From CAZEQJ01 sp964514385 (GTDB taxonomy: Bacteria; Bacteroidota; Bacteroidia; Cytophagales; Cyclobacteriaceae): a stretch of DNA of 64,000 bases. This document shows positions 27,216-35,886 of this stretch, one piece after another (the stretch's first letter is position 1; each line of letters begins with the position of its first letter). The notes under the pieces are model-generated. The model was not told the origin of the DNA and did not search any database. It saw only the letters and a list, made by a program, of their open reading frames with translations. The translations under genes and the position numbers were made by a program. Location: positions 25,433-89,432 of the forward strand of contig CAZEQJ010000012.1 in NCBI GenBank assembly GCA_964514385.1, written 5' to 3'.

Positions 27216-27902
27216 TTACTCAGCTTTCAGGTAAACCAGTCGCTCCAACCGGGAGAGTTCCTTCTCATCTACATATTTGCCGATTTCCTTTCGGAATTGC
27301 TCCATGCTGCTGTAGGGACGATATTCTTCAAACTCATGTGTCATCCGTTCACCCACACCTGGTAATGCCAGAATATCCTCTTCAGAAGCGCTGTTTAGCT
27401 CTACTGGCACAAAAACATATTGCAGAAACCGTTCTAACTCAACTTCATCAACATATTTACCGATTTCTTTCCTGAACTGTGCGACAGAAGTATAAGGGCG
27501 ATATTCTTCAAATTCATGCGCCATACGGTCACCTACACCGGGGATGATCTTAAAATCGTCTTCGGCAGTTGTATTCAGATTCATTGGCACAAACACCTTT
27601 CTATACAGATCAGTTTTCGCCTCACCTTCAAAGTAGTTGTTGACCCAGGCATCCAGGTCCATCATATCAATGAATGGTCGGGCCTCCAGTATCTCATTTA
27701 CCTGATCATCACTTAAGCCGGCCTCTAGTAATTCATCCTCTGTTGCCAGGTTGGCATTGACCACTGCACTGCCTTCCATGACAGCTACATCTGTCGGTGC
27801 TTCCTGCGTACTGGTAGTGTCTGCAGTTTCCTCTGTCGATTTTTTCTCCTGCTGGCATGCAAATGCAAACAGGATCATGCTAATAAATAGTAGGTTTCTC
27901 AT
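27216..27902 (-). CDS. lipoprotein with repeated helix-hairpin-helix domains
   Basis: Lipoprotein (signal ending FAFAC) followed by a linker and ComEA-like HhH units. Two near-identical repeats of about 60 residues (about 105-165 and 166-226) share LN-x-E-D, a PGVGxRM hairpin, HEFEEYRPY and QFRKEIGKYVDE; a degenerate unit precedes them near residues 50-90. HhH hairpins bind DNA backbone or pack against proteins. In an exported lipoprotein this suggests DNA uptake or a non-DNA adhesive role. It overlaps the 4-TM gene upstream by 4 bp. Confidence 0.82.
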   Translation of the reverse strand: MRNLLFISMILFAFACQQEKKSTEETADTTSTQEAPTDVAVMEGSAVVNANLATEDELLEAGLSDDQVNEILEARPFIDMMDLDAWVNNYFEGEAKTDLYRKVFVPMNLNTTAEDDFKIIPGVGDRMAHEFEEYRPYTSVAQFRKEIGKYVDEVELERFLQYVFVPVELNSASEEDILALPGVGERMTHEFEEYRPYSSMEQFRKEIGKYVDEKELSRLERLVYLKAE

Positions 27903-28315
27903 TTTACAAGTAGTTTATTTTTAAATAGTTGTGAAAAAACGATCCCAATCAGCCCGAATACAATCATGCTTCCCGGAGCTAATGCAGGTAATGCTCCTGA
28001 AAAACTGGCCCACATATTTTCGCTAAAACTTTTGGAAGCATAAAGCTCAGACTCAAATTCGTAGTTTGCCTTCAGGTGAAACCAGATGCCAACCAAGCCG
28101 CTAAGGCAGCTTATCAGCATAAGTATAAGAAATACCCTGTTTATCAACCTCAACGGCCTGACCAACATAATGATCATGCAAAACAGTGACATACCGATAA
28201 TCAGGATGGGTACCAGTTGCCATCCACCCTCATAATGTCCCAGCAAAAACAATTCACCGGCCGTACCAAGTGCCATAAAAATAATTGTGCCTGATAATAA
28301 AAGGGGAACCCTCAT
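27899..28315 (-). CDS. four-segment membrane protein of unknown function
   Basis: 138 residues with four hydrophobic segments (about 5-25, 35-52, 57-78, 108-130) and no recognised motif. Its stop overlaps the start of the HhH lipoprotein gene by 4 bp, so the two are co-translated. Divergent from the iron-type operon across a 200-bp region. Confidence 0.65.
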   Translation of the reverse strand: MRVPLLLSGTIIFMALGTAGELFLLGHYEGGWQLVPILIIGMSLFCMIIMLVRPLRLINRVFLILMLISCLSGLVGIWFHLKANYEFESELYASKSFSENMWASFSGALPALAPGSMIVFGLIGIVFSQLFKNKLLVK

Positions 28316-28369
28316 GATGCTAAATCAAACAAGAGCCAAAATTAGGTTACCCGACCATAGGCCACAATA

Positions 28370-28446
28370 ACTAGTACTAGTGAAAATAATTAGATAATAA
28401 AATTAACGGCACGGTAACATGGTTACTACAAATTCACTACTAGTAG
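28370..28446. promoter_or_regulatory. cluster of palindromes in a divergent promoter region
   Basis: Between two divergent operons lie ACTAGTACTAGT (28370-28381, perfect palindrome), GTAACATGGTTAC (28414-28426, 5-3-5 inverted repeat) and CTACTAGTAG (28437-28446, perfect palindrome). These are candidate operators; the binding proteins are unknown. Confidence 0.4.
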
Positions 28447-28486
28447 CGATTGCCGGTTCTTGTGCATACCCCTACTTTTACGGCCA

Positions 28487-28503
28487 TTAAGAATCAATCT
28501 AAA
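28487..28503 (+). promoter_or_regulatory. Fur-box-like operator
   Basis: TTAAGAATCAATCTAAA matches 15 of 17 positions of the palindrome TTTAGAATNATTCTAAA, the form I recall for Bacteroidota Fur-type sites. It lies 13 bp before the DUF4856 lipoprotein ATG, at the head of an iron-type operon. The consensus is from memory. Confidence 0.5.
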
Positions 28504-28515
28504 TAAAATACACAC

Positions 28516-29595
28516 ATGAAAATTCAATTTACAGGTATAGTTTTATTCACAATACTACTCTTTTCATCCTGTGAGGAGGAGAATAATTTACCTCAACTTT
28601 CCATTCCGGACAACTACGTTTCACCCTCATACGCTACTAATGTAACTGCTGAAAATACCGTTATTACAGCGCTATCGTCACTTACCAGTGACCTTAATGC
28701 TGCAGAGGCTGATGCTCAGTCTACACCGGTAAATGATATCGCATATCCGTCGACATTATCTGCGGTGACATTGCCATCTTATCGAACACTCACCGAAGGA
28801 TGGCTCACTGAGCTTGTAAAAGCAGCAAATGATGATGATGCATTTATAAATCCCGGAGCAGGGACACCATCACAAGGTGAAGAAGGAGGCCTGCTGGGTA
28901 CACGCTTACTCGATGAAAATGGCCTTGAACTGGAACAAATGATCCAGAAGGGTGCCTTTGGCGCTGCATTATACAATCATGCGCTTACGGTAATAAACTG
29001 CGAGCTGAGCGATCCGGCAGCAATAGATAAATTAGTGGAGATTCATGGCGCTGACCCGACGTTTGATCCTGCCGCCACAACTGCGGCTGCTACTTACTCC
29101 AGAAGGAGATCAAATCAAACAACAGAAACAGGGTTTTTCTATGATATACGAAACAGTCTGATCACTGCAAGAGCAGCCATCGAAGCGGGAAGTGAGTATA
29201 ATGATATCCGTGATCAAGCACTTGCAGATTACCTGATTGCATGGGAAAGATCCAACTTTGCTACAGTGATATTCTATTGTAATGCTACTAAAAACCTCCT
29301 GCAGACAGCTGATGGTGACGAGGAAGTCCTAGGAAATGCGATGCACGCCTACGCAGAAGGGGTTGGATTTGCTCACGGATTCAGAGGGCTATCCGAAAAA
29401 GTGATTACAGACCAGGAGATAGATGACATTCTTGAGCTGCTGCTGGCACCTGAAGGTAATGAACCTCAAAGTTATCAGTTTCTTAATGATGCACAGCTGA
29501 TCAATAACCTCGACCAGATCGTCGATATTATACAGGATATTTACGGGTTTTCCGATGAAGAAGTGACCAGCTTTTTCTCTAACGATCCATCCTGA
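28516..29595 (+). CDS. DUF4856-family lipoprotein
   Basis: Lipoprotein (signal ending FSSC-EE) of 359 residues, mostly helical. FINPGAGTPSQGEEGGLLGTRLLDENGLELEQMIQKGAFGA fits the DUF4856 family, which accompanies imelysin-like proteins in Bacteroidota iron loci. It begins just after a Fur-like site and is followed at 71 bp by the imelysin gene. The biochemical role is not established; a surface or periplasmic iron-related function is an inference. Confidence 0.75.
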   Translation: MKIQFTGIVLFTILLFSSCEEENNLPQLSIPDNYVSPSYATNVTAENTVITALSSLTSDLNAAEADAQSTPVNDIAYPSTLSAVTLPSYRTLTEGWLTELVKAANDDDAFINPGAGTPSQGEEGGLLGTRLLDENGLELEQMIQKGAFGAALYNHALTVINCELSDPAAIDKLVEIHGADPTFDPAATTAAATYSRRRSNQTTETGFFYDIRNSLITARAAIEAGSEYNDIRDQALADYLIAWERSNFATVIFYCNATKNLLQTADGDEEVLGNAMHAYAEGVGFAHGFRGLSEKVITDQEIDDILELLLAPEGNEPQSYQFLNDAQLINNLDQIVDIIQDIYGFSDEEVTSFFSNDPS

Positions 29596-29666
29596 AGTTT
29601 TGCAGTAATGGAAGTTAACCTTGGTGCCTCAGCGCCAGGGTTTTTACATATATATAAGGGTGTAAA

Positions 29667-30779
29667 ATGAGCATATTTATGAAACTAAAAAGCATCATAG
29701 CGGCCATCTCCATCATATTGATCATGCTATTTACTCTACCATCCTGTGAAGAAGGAGAGTCAGGGAGAGATAATGATAGTTTTGACCGGGCTGCCATGCT
29801 GGAGAGCCTGGCCACAGGGCTTATAATTCCAAATTTTGAAGCACTACAGCAAAGCGTAACACAGCTGGAAACAGCTGCGGATGCATTTATTACAAATTCT
29901 ACGGAGGAAAACCTGCAACGCCTCCGGGATAGCTGGCAACAGGCTACAATCGATTATCAGCATTGTTCTGCCTTTGGGTTTGGGCCTGCTGACCTTACTC
30001 TGGGTCCATTTGCTACCGTTTTAGGCGTATTTCCTGTAAATGAAAATGCTATTGAAACTAATATTACCGACCCTGAATTTAATCTCACATCAAGCTTCCA
30101 GCGGGATGTGCGTGGTTTTTATGCAATTGAATACCTCATCTATGGGAATGAACAAACCATTGCCGACATAATACAGGGATACGATGATGACCGAAAGCAC
30201 TACCTGCATATCCTGGTGGATGAACTGAAAACCACCTGCGATGCTATAGTAGAAGAATGGAATACTACATACCTCAGTGAGTTTATCAGCAGTGATGGCA
30301 CCTCTGCGGGCAGTTCCATCTCCCAGCTGTACAACGAGTTTGTAAAGGATTATGAAAACCTTAAGAATTTTAAAGTCGAACTTCCGGCTGGCTTAACTGC
30401 AGGACAAACCGGTCCTGAACCGCGTCTGGTAGAAGCTTATTACAGTGGTATTTCGCTAACTCTTATCCGTAATCATTTTGACAATTCGGTAAATATCTGG
30501 GAAGGGAAATCTAAAACCGGGGAAAACCTAATCGGATTTGAAGAATACCTGCAGACAGTAGTGGGTGGAGATGACCTTATCCTGCAGACAAAAGAAGCTA
30601 TCGGCAGGATTGATGCTGCTATCGTAGCGATACCGGGCGAAACACTTGCGACGGTGGTTGATACAGATGAAGTACGGAATCTGAGGGATGAATTACAAAC
30701 CAATACGGCAAATTTTAAAAGCTCGATGAGCTCACTATTAGGCATCAGCATTACCTTCAATTCAGGTGATGGTGATTGA
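29667..30779 (+). CDS. imelysin-like iron-regulated lipoprotein
   Basis: Lipoprotein (signal ending LPSC-EE) of 370 residues with the imelysin/IrpA helical fold: SWQQATIDYQHCSAFGFGP after an N-terminal helix, GFYAIEYLIYG in the centre (the GxHxxE position reads GFYAIE), and a C-terminal helical repeat. Imelysin-like proteins are linked to iron uptake though their chemistry is unclear. It overlaps the next gene at TGATG. ATG at 29679 is an alternative start. Confidence 0.85.
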   Translation: MSIFMKLKSIIAAISIILIMLFTLPSCEEGESGRDNDSFDRAAMLESLATGLIIPNFEALQQSVTQLETAADAFITNSTEENLQRLRDSWQQATIDYQHCSAFGFGPADLTLGPFATVLGVFPVNENAIETNITDPEFNLTSSFQRDVRGFYAIEYLIYGNEQTIADIIQGYDDDRKHYLHILVDELKTTCDAIVEEWNTTYLSEFISSDGTSAGSSISQLYNEFVKDYENLKNFKVELPAGLTAGQTGPEPRLVEAYYSGISLTLIRNHFDNSVNIWEGKSKTGENLIGFEEYLQTVVGGDDLILQTKEAIGRIDAAIVAIPGETLATVVDTDEVRNLRDELQTNTANFKSSMSSLLGISITFNSGDGD

Positions 30780-32155
30780 TGAGAAGTAACGGGTTGATAA
30801 AAGCATTTTACCATAGAATCGTTCAATACCTGGAGCAGCCGGTATCAGCTGCTCCTTTGGTTACCTTCCGTATTGGCTTTGGTATTGTCATGTTATTCAG
30901 CACAGTACGGTATATGGCAATGGGTTGGGTAGATACGCAGCTGATCGACCCGATACTACATTTTCACTATTACGGATTTGAATGGGTAAAGCCTTTACCC
31001 GGAAACGGGATGTATATTGTGTTTATAGCAATGATGGTTTCCTGTTTAAGCATTATTGCAGGTTTTTACTATCGCATTTTTGCTGTTTTATTTTTTCTAT
31101 GCTTCACCTATGTTGAGTTGATTGACATTACATTTTATTTAAACCACTATTATTTTGTAAGTATCATTGCCTTCCTGTTAATTTTTGTGCCGGCAAATCG
31201 CTATTTTTCAATGGATGTGCTCCGGAAGCCCCATCTTGCCTCACATAAGGTTAGCAGGTGGACGATAAGCATTTTTATGTTACAGATTGCTATCGTATAT
31301 GTTTATGCCGGATTGGCTAAAATCAATTACGACTGGCTTTTTCATGCGCTTCCACTCGCGATTTGGCTTCCAGCTAAAACCAGTCTTCCTGTTATCGGAC
31401 CTCTTTTCGCTTATAAAGAGACTGCGTTTGTATTCAGCTGGGCCGGAATGTTGTTTGATACATTTATCGTATTTGGCTTGCTGTGGAGGAAAACCAGATG
31501 GATTGCCTATGCCGCTGTGATTATTTTCCACGCTCTTACCGGTTTATTATTTCAGATTGGTATTTTTCCTTTGGTCATGATATTTGCAGTCACAATCTTT
31601 TTTCCTTCTTCTGTACATGAAAAAATCATCTCTTTCTTATCTGGTTTTACAGGCAATAAAAATCGACGCGTTTATCAATTTAGTCCTACAAAAAACTTCA
31701 GGCCCTTTGTGCTGCCTGGTCTGCTGGTGTTTTTCCTTGTTCAGCTTTTATTTCCTTGGCGGTATAAGCTATATCCTGATAATTTATTCTGGACAGAAGA
31801 GGGCTACCGTTTTTCATGGCGCGTCATGCTGATGGAAAAAGCCGGAACTGCCACGTTTTATGTAAAAGATGGAGAAAATGGGAGAGAAGGTGCGGTAATT
31901 AACCGGCAGTTCCTGAGTGATCATCAGGAAAAACAAATGGCCATGCAACCTGACTTGATTTTGCAGTTTGCTCATTTCCTTGAAAATCATTTCATGATTA
32001 ATGGAATGATCGATCCTGTAGTGAGAGCTGAGGCATGGGTAACCTTAAACGGAAGGCCGGCTCAGCTCATTGTAGACCCGGAGAGGGACCTGACGAAATT
32101 AAGAGATACCTGGCAGCATAAGGATTGGATTTTACCCTATACATCATCACGATGA
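30779..32155 (+). CDS. HTTM-domain (vitamin K carboxylase-like) membrane protein
   Basis: Protein of about 459 residues with an HTTM domain: several membrane segments between about 20 and 290, with FRIGFGIVMLFSTVRYM, ELIDITFYLNHYYFV and IFHALTGLLFQIGIFP, then a soluble C-terminal region with FSWRVMLMEKAGTATFYV. These are features of bacterial gamma-carboxylase-like proteins. Start ATG overlaps the imelysin stop by 1 bp and its own stop overlaps the TonB receptor start, so it is translationally coupled on both sides. Whether it carboxylates anything is unknown. Confidence 0.85.
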   Translation: MRSNGLIKAFYHRIVQYLEQPVSAAPLVTFRIGFGIVMLFSTVRYMAMGWVDTQLIDPILHFHYYGFEWVKPLPGNGMYIVFIAMMVSCLSIIAGFYYRIFAVLFFLCFTYVELIDITFYLNHYYFVSIIAFLLIFVPANRYFSMDVLRKPHLASHKVSRWTISIFMLQIAIVYVYAGLAKINYDWLFHALPLAIWLPAKTSLPVIGPLFAYKETAFVFSWAGMLFDTFIVFGLLWRKTRWIAYAAVIIFHALTGLLFQIGIFPLVMIFAVTIFFPSSVHEKIISFLSGFTGNKNRRVYQFSPTKNFRPFVLPGLLVFFLVQLLFPWRYKLYPDNLFWTEEGYRFSWRVMLMEKAGTATFYVKDGENGREGAVINRQFLSDHQEKQMAMQPDLILQFAHFLENHFMINGMIDPVVRAEAWVTLNGRPAQLIVDPERDLTKLRDTWQHKDWILPYTSSR

Positions 32156-34554
32156 GACGAATTACTTACCTGATTTGTTTCTTATCCATTCATGTGCTCT
32201 TTGGCCAGCAATATCAGGTTTCCGGAAAAGTGTACCTTGATGACTCCCTTACTGCTGTCGAAGGAGCAACCGTATTCATTCCTTCGACAGACATTTATGT
32301 AATCACTGGTGCTGATGGAAGCTATAAACTCTTGCTTGATAAAGGCCAATGGAGGATTGAAGCTTTCCTGCTGGGGAGTGCCGTAGATGGAAAAACGGTC
32401 AAAGTAGGAGGGCCTGTTGAGTTAAATTTTTACCTGGGTGAGATGGTCAGAAGCCTGGAAAATGTAGAAGTAGCCGACAGGAGAGAACGGACAAGTGGAA
32501 TATCCCGATTAAATGCCATTGAAGGCACCTCCATATTCGAGGCAAAAAAGAATGAGCTCATCCTGCTTGATGACTTTGCAGCCAATAAGGTAAACAACAA
32601 TGCGCGTCAGATTTTCGCCAAAGTTCCGGGTTTAAATATATGGGAAAGTGATTATGCCGGACTTCAGCTTGATATTGCTGCCCGCGGTCTTGGCCCTAGC
32701 CGCACCGCGAATTTCAATACCCGTCAGAATGGCTATGATATGAGTGCAGATGCTTTAGGATATCCGGAAAGCTATTATATGCCGGCCATGCAGGCAGTAG
32801 AGCGTATAGAAATAGTTCGTGGTGCTGCATCTCTTCAATACGGTACCCAATTTGGCGGTATGCTGAATTTCAAATTGAAAGAGGTAAAAGGTAAACCCTT
32901 CAGTTTCTCATTTGATCATTCCTTTGGTTCATTTGGACTTATCAATACATTTGCCAGCGCGGGAGGAGAAACCCGAAATGTAAGTTATTATGGTTACTAT
33001 CAATACCGGCAGGGGAACGGATGGCGTCCAAATTCAGGTTTCAATTCCCATACAGCTTTCGGTCGGGTGGAATACACATTTAGTGAAAAGCTATCGTGGG
33101 ATATCCAATATTCGCATATGCAATATGATGCACAGCAACCCGGTGGCCTTACTGATGATAACTTTGAAGCCGGGCAATTGAATATATCCAGAAGAAACAG
33201 GAACTGGTTTCAGGTAAACTGGAACCTGCTGGCCTCAAACCTTGACTATAAAGTAAGCAGGTCAGCGAGGCTTAACATCAGGGGCTTTCTCCTTCATTCC
33301 GGGCGGGATGCATTGGGCAATCTTGAGCAGATCGACAGGCCGGATAATCCAAATATGAACCGTACTCTCATCACTGATGAGTTTAACAACTTCGGCACCG
33401 AGGCACGATGGCTTCAATATTATTCATTGTTCAAAAACCAGTCGGCTTTTGTAATGGGAGCAAGATATTATCGTGGGCTTACCGATCGCCGGCAAGGAGA
33501 TGCCAATTCCTCAACGGCACCTGATTTCTTTCTGTTAAATCCTGAGGACCCCGAGAATTTTGACTACGATTTCCCAAGTGAAAATATCGCACTGTTTTCT
33601 GAAAACATTATTAATATCAACGACCAGCTGAGCGTTACCCCGGGCATCAGGTTCGAATATATTCGTACGGATGCTACCGGTACGTGGAAGCAGACCATCC
33701 GGGATTTTGCTGGTAACATTCAGACACAAAACGTGTTTGAGGAAAACCGATCTGTAACACGTTCCTTTGTATTACTGGGTTTAGGTGGGAGCTATTATCT
33801 AAATGAAAATCTAAATCTATACCTGAACTTCTCCGAGAACTATCGTTCGGTTACTTTTAGCGACCTGCGCCTGAGCAACCCTAATTTCATACTCGATAGC
33901 CTTATCTCAGATGAAAGCGGATTCAACAGCGATATTGGCATCCGAGGTGAAGTGTTACCGTTTTTGAAACTTGATGTCAGCCTATTCTGGCTGGAATATA
34001 ATGATCGGATAGGCATTCTGCTGCCTGCAGGAAGCACCACATTGCTAAGAACCAACGTTGGCGACAGCCGGCACATGGGCATTGAATCGTATACTGAAGT
34101 AGATATACTAAAATCTCTCGGCTTAGGCGACAGTAATCAGCAATTGGTACTTTTTAACAATTTTTCCTTAATAGATGCCACATATACCCGATCCAGGGAT
34201 AACGCCATTGCAGGCAATAAGGTAGAATATGTACCGGGTGTTATGTTGCGTAGTGGAATTAACTATGCTGTGAATGACCTAAAAGTTAGTGCTCAATGGA
34301 GTTTTGTGGATGAGCAGTACGCTGATGCTACCAATTCAGTTTTCAATCCCAATGCCCTTACCGGTATCGTACCGTCATATCATGTCATGGATCTTTCAGC
34401 AGAATATGGGTATGGCATATTCAGGGTTTCAGCCGGTGTGAATAACCTGTTAAACGCCAGTTATTTTACAAGAAGGGCAGAAAGCTATCCCGGGCCGGGT
34501 ATTATGCCAGCTACACCAAGAAGCTTTTATTTTTCCCTTGGTATTACACTATAA
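32152..34554 (+). CDS. TonB-dependent receptor, FecA-like
   Basis: Outer-membrane receptor of about 800 residues: signal peptide (ending LFGQ), N-terminal carboxypeptidase-like beta domain (about 20-105), plug domain (about 130-240, VERIEIVRGAASLQYGTQFGGMLNF) and a 22-strand barrel to the C-terminal ending FYFSLGITL. The real start is the ATG at 32152, overlapping the HTTM stop by 4 bp. Position in an imelysin/HTTM operon behind a Fur-like site suggests a ferric chelate as substrate. Confidence 0.92.
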   Translation: MRRITYLICFLSIHVLFGQQYQVSGKVYLDDSLTAVEGATVFIPSTDIYVITGADGSYKLLLDKGQWRIEAFLLGSAVDGKTVKVGGPVELNFYLGEMVRSLENVEVADRRERTSGISRLNAIEGTSIFEAKKNELILLDDFAANKVNNNARQIFAKVPGLNIWESDYAGLQLDIAARGLGPSRTANFNTRQNGYDMSADALGYPESYYMPAMQAVERIEIVRGAASLQYGTQFGGMLNFKLKEVKGKPFSFSFDHSFGSFGLINTFASAGGETRNVSYYGYYQYRQGNGWRPNSGFNSHTAFGRVEYTFSEKLSWDIQYSHMQYDAQQPGGLTDDNFEAGQLNISRRNRNWFQVNWNLLASNLDYKVSRSARLNIRGFLLHSGRDALGNLEQIDRPDNPNMNRTLITDEFNNFGTEARWLQYYSLFKNQSAFVMGARYYRGLTDRRQGDANSSTAPDFFLLNPEDPENFDYDFPSENIALFSENIININDQLSVTPGIRFEYIRTDATGTWKQTIRDFAGNIQTQNVFEENRSVTRSFVLLGLGGSYYLNENLNLYLNFSENYRSVTFSDLRLSNPNFILDSLISDESGFNSDIGIRGEVLPFLKLDVSLFWLEYNDRIGILLPAGSTTLLRTNVGDSRHMGIESYTEVDILKSLGLGDSNQQLVLFNNFSLIDATYTRSRDNAIAGNKVEYVPGVMLRSGINYAVNDLKVSAQWSFVDEQYADATNSVFNPNALTGIVPSYHVMDLSAEYGYGIFRVSAGVNNLLNASYFTRRAESYPGPGIMPATPRSFYFSLGITL

Positions 34555-34618
34555 GCCATGAAACCTGTTTTTTCTTCAAATGATCACCATATTGCGAACA
34601 ACCATCGATTAGATCCTC

Positions 34619-35383
34619 ATGATCTGGTATAAACGTGTTAAATGGAGCTATCCCTACCAAACGATAGGTAAGTATTTAAGCGGCAGAGCTCATTATCCTT
34701 CCTTTGCCAATATTCACAACAAGCTATCCGATTATTTCAATAGAAATAACAAAATAAAAGCAATACAAATAGGGGCCAATGATGGTACAGGTGCAGACTT
34801 CATACGTCAGTATATGCATCATTATGCTGCAGCCGTACTACTGGAGCCAATCCCCGTTTCTTTTCAAAGGCTCCGGCACAACTACAGTGCTGTGGAGCAT
34901 TTTATATTAATCAATGCTGCATTGGATAAACAGGAGGGAGAAAAGGAGATTTTCAAAATAGCCTTCTCTGAAGCCCGGTGGGCTACGGGGCTCACGTCAT
35001 TTGACCGTTCTACACTGGAAAAACATTTAGCCAACGGATATGTAGCCCGAAAGGCAGCAGAAGAAGGTATAAATCTACCTGATAAAAACTCCTGGATATC
35101 GACAGAAAGAATACGAACTGTTACGTTTAATAAAATAATTGAAGAGTTTGATTTTCAGGATGTTAAGGCAATATATATTGACACAGAAGGTTTTGATTTT
35201 GAGGTGTTGAGGATGATACCTTTTGAGGATATTCATCCGGATATCATTTGCTTCGAGCATAGCCACCTGACTCCTGCCGACTACAGGGATGCGCAGCAAT
35301 TGTTGAGCCGGCACGGTTACTCCTGTGTTTTCTATGGCCGTGATACGATGGCTTACAAACAAGATGCTTTTCATGCTTGTTAG
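34619..35383 (+). CDS. FkbM-family SAM-dependent methyltransferase
   Basis: 254 residues with a Rossmann methyltransferase core: AIQIGANDGTGADF (about 44-57) is the SAM-binding loop, VLLEPIPVSFQRL the acidic second strand, and YIDTEGFDFEVL with PDIICFEHSHL are FkbM-type blocks. FkbM enzymes O-methylate sugars and polyketides. The acceptor is unknown. It begins 64 bp after the receptor gene, possibly an independent unit. Confidence 0.82.
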   Translation: MIWYKRVKWSYPYQTIGKYLSGRAHYPSFANIHNKLSDYFNRNNKIKAIQIGANDGTGADFIRQYMHHYAAAVLLEPIPVSFQRLRHNYSAVEHFILINAALDKQEGEKEIFKIAFSEARWATGLTSFDRSTLEKHLANGYVARKAAEEGINLPDKNSWISTERIRTVTFNKIIEEFDFQDVKAIYIDTEGFDFEVLRMIPFEDIHPDIICFEHSHLTPADYRDAQQLLSRHGYSCVFYGRDTMAYKQDAFHAC

Positions 35384-35403
35384 ATAAGCAAAAAGCAGAG
35401 AAT

Positions 35404-35655
35404 ATGACAGAACAAGAAGCTTTAGATAATATCAGGGATATACCGATAGGTGCGAAGCTGCAGCTGATCAAAAAGAATGGTGATATCGTTCAGGTACAAC
35501 TGGCAAGCCATGATGTAAGCGGCACAGAGAAGAAAGAATATGGGGAACTCGTTGTACCAGCACTTCCGCCTGCAATCACGGTGGTGGGAGGTACCCGATT
35601 TGGTAAGTTCCGGATTGATGTAGAAGATCTGGTCAGTATCGCATGGGTGGATTAA
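35404..35655 (+). CDS. small conserved-looking protein, unknown function
   Basis: 83 residues, soluble, beta-rich: IPIGAKLQLIKKNGDIVQVQLASHDV followed by a proline-rich loop and FRIDVEDLVSIAWVD. This looks like a small SH3/Sm-like barrel but no family is named. ATG at 35404 is chosen; an upstream alternative would overlap the methyltransferase. The 231 bp that follow hold no gene I can support. Confidence 0.55.
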   Translation: MTEQEALDNIRDIPIGAKLQLIKKNGDIVQVQLASHDVSGTEKKEYGELVVPALPPAITVVGGTRFGKFRIDVEDLVSIAWVD

Positions 35656-35886
35656 TAGCCAACACTAAAGATTAATCTTCATCCAACTGCAGCAATCACA
35701 TTTAGTCATTATCAATGGATAAAAGTATCTATTCAAAACACATTATGCATTCCCCTTCTGCAATTTTATCCAGCTTAAGGTTACTTGTATAAATTGTGAT
35801 CACTTTGCTGCCCAGTTAATTTCGATATAGAAAAATGTTAGGCTCAGGAGTTTGCGAATAGCCCTCAGAAAAGCTCGGTAGAATTC

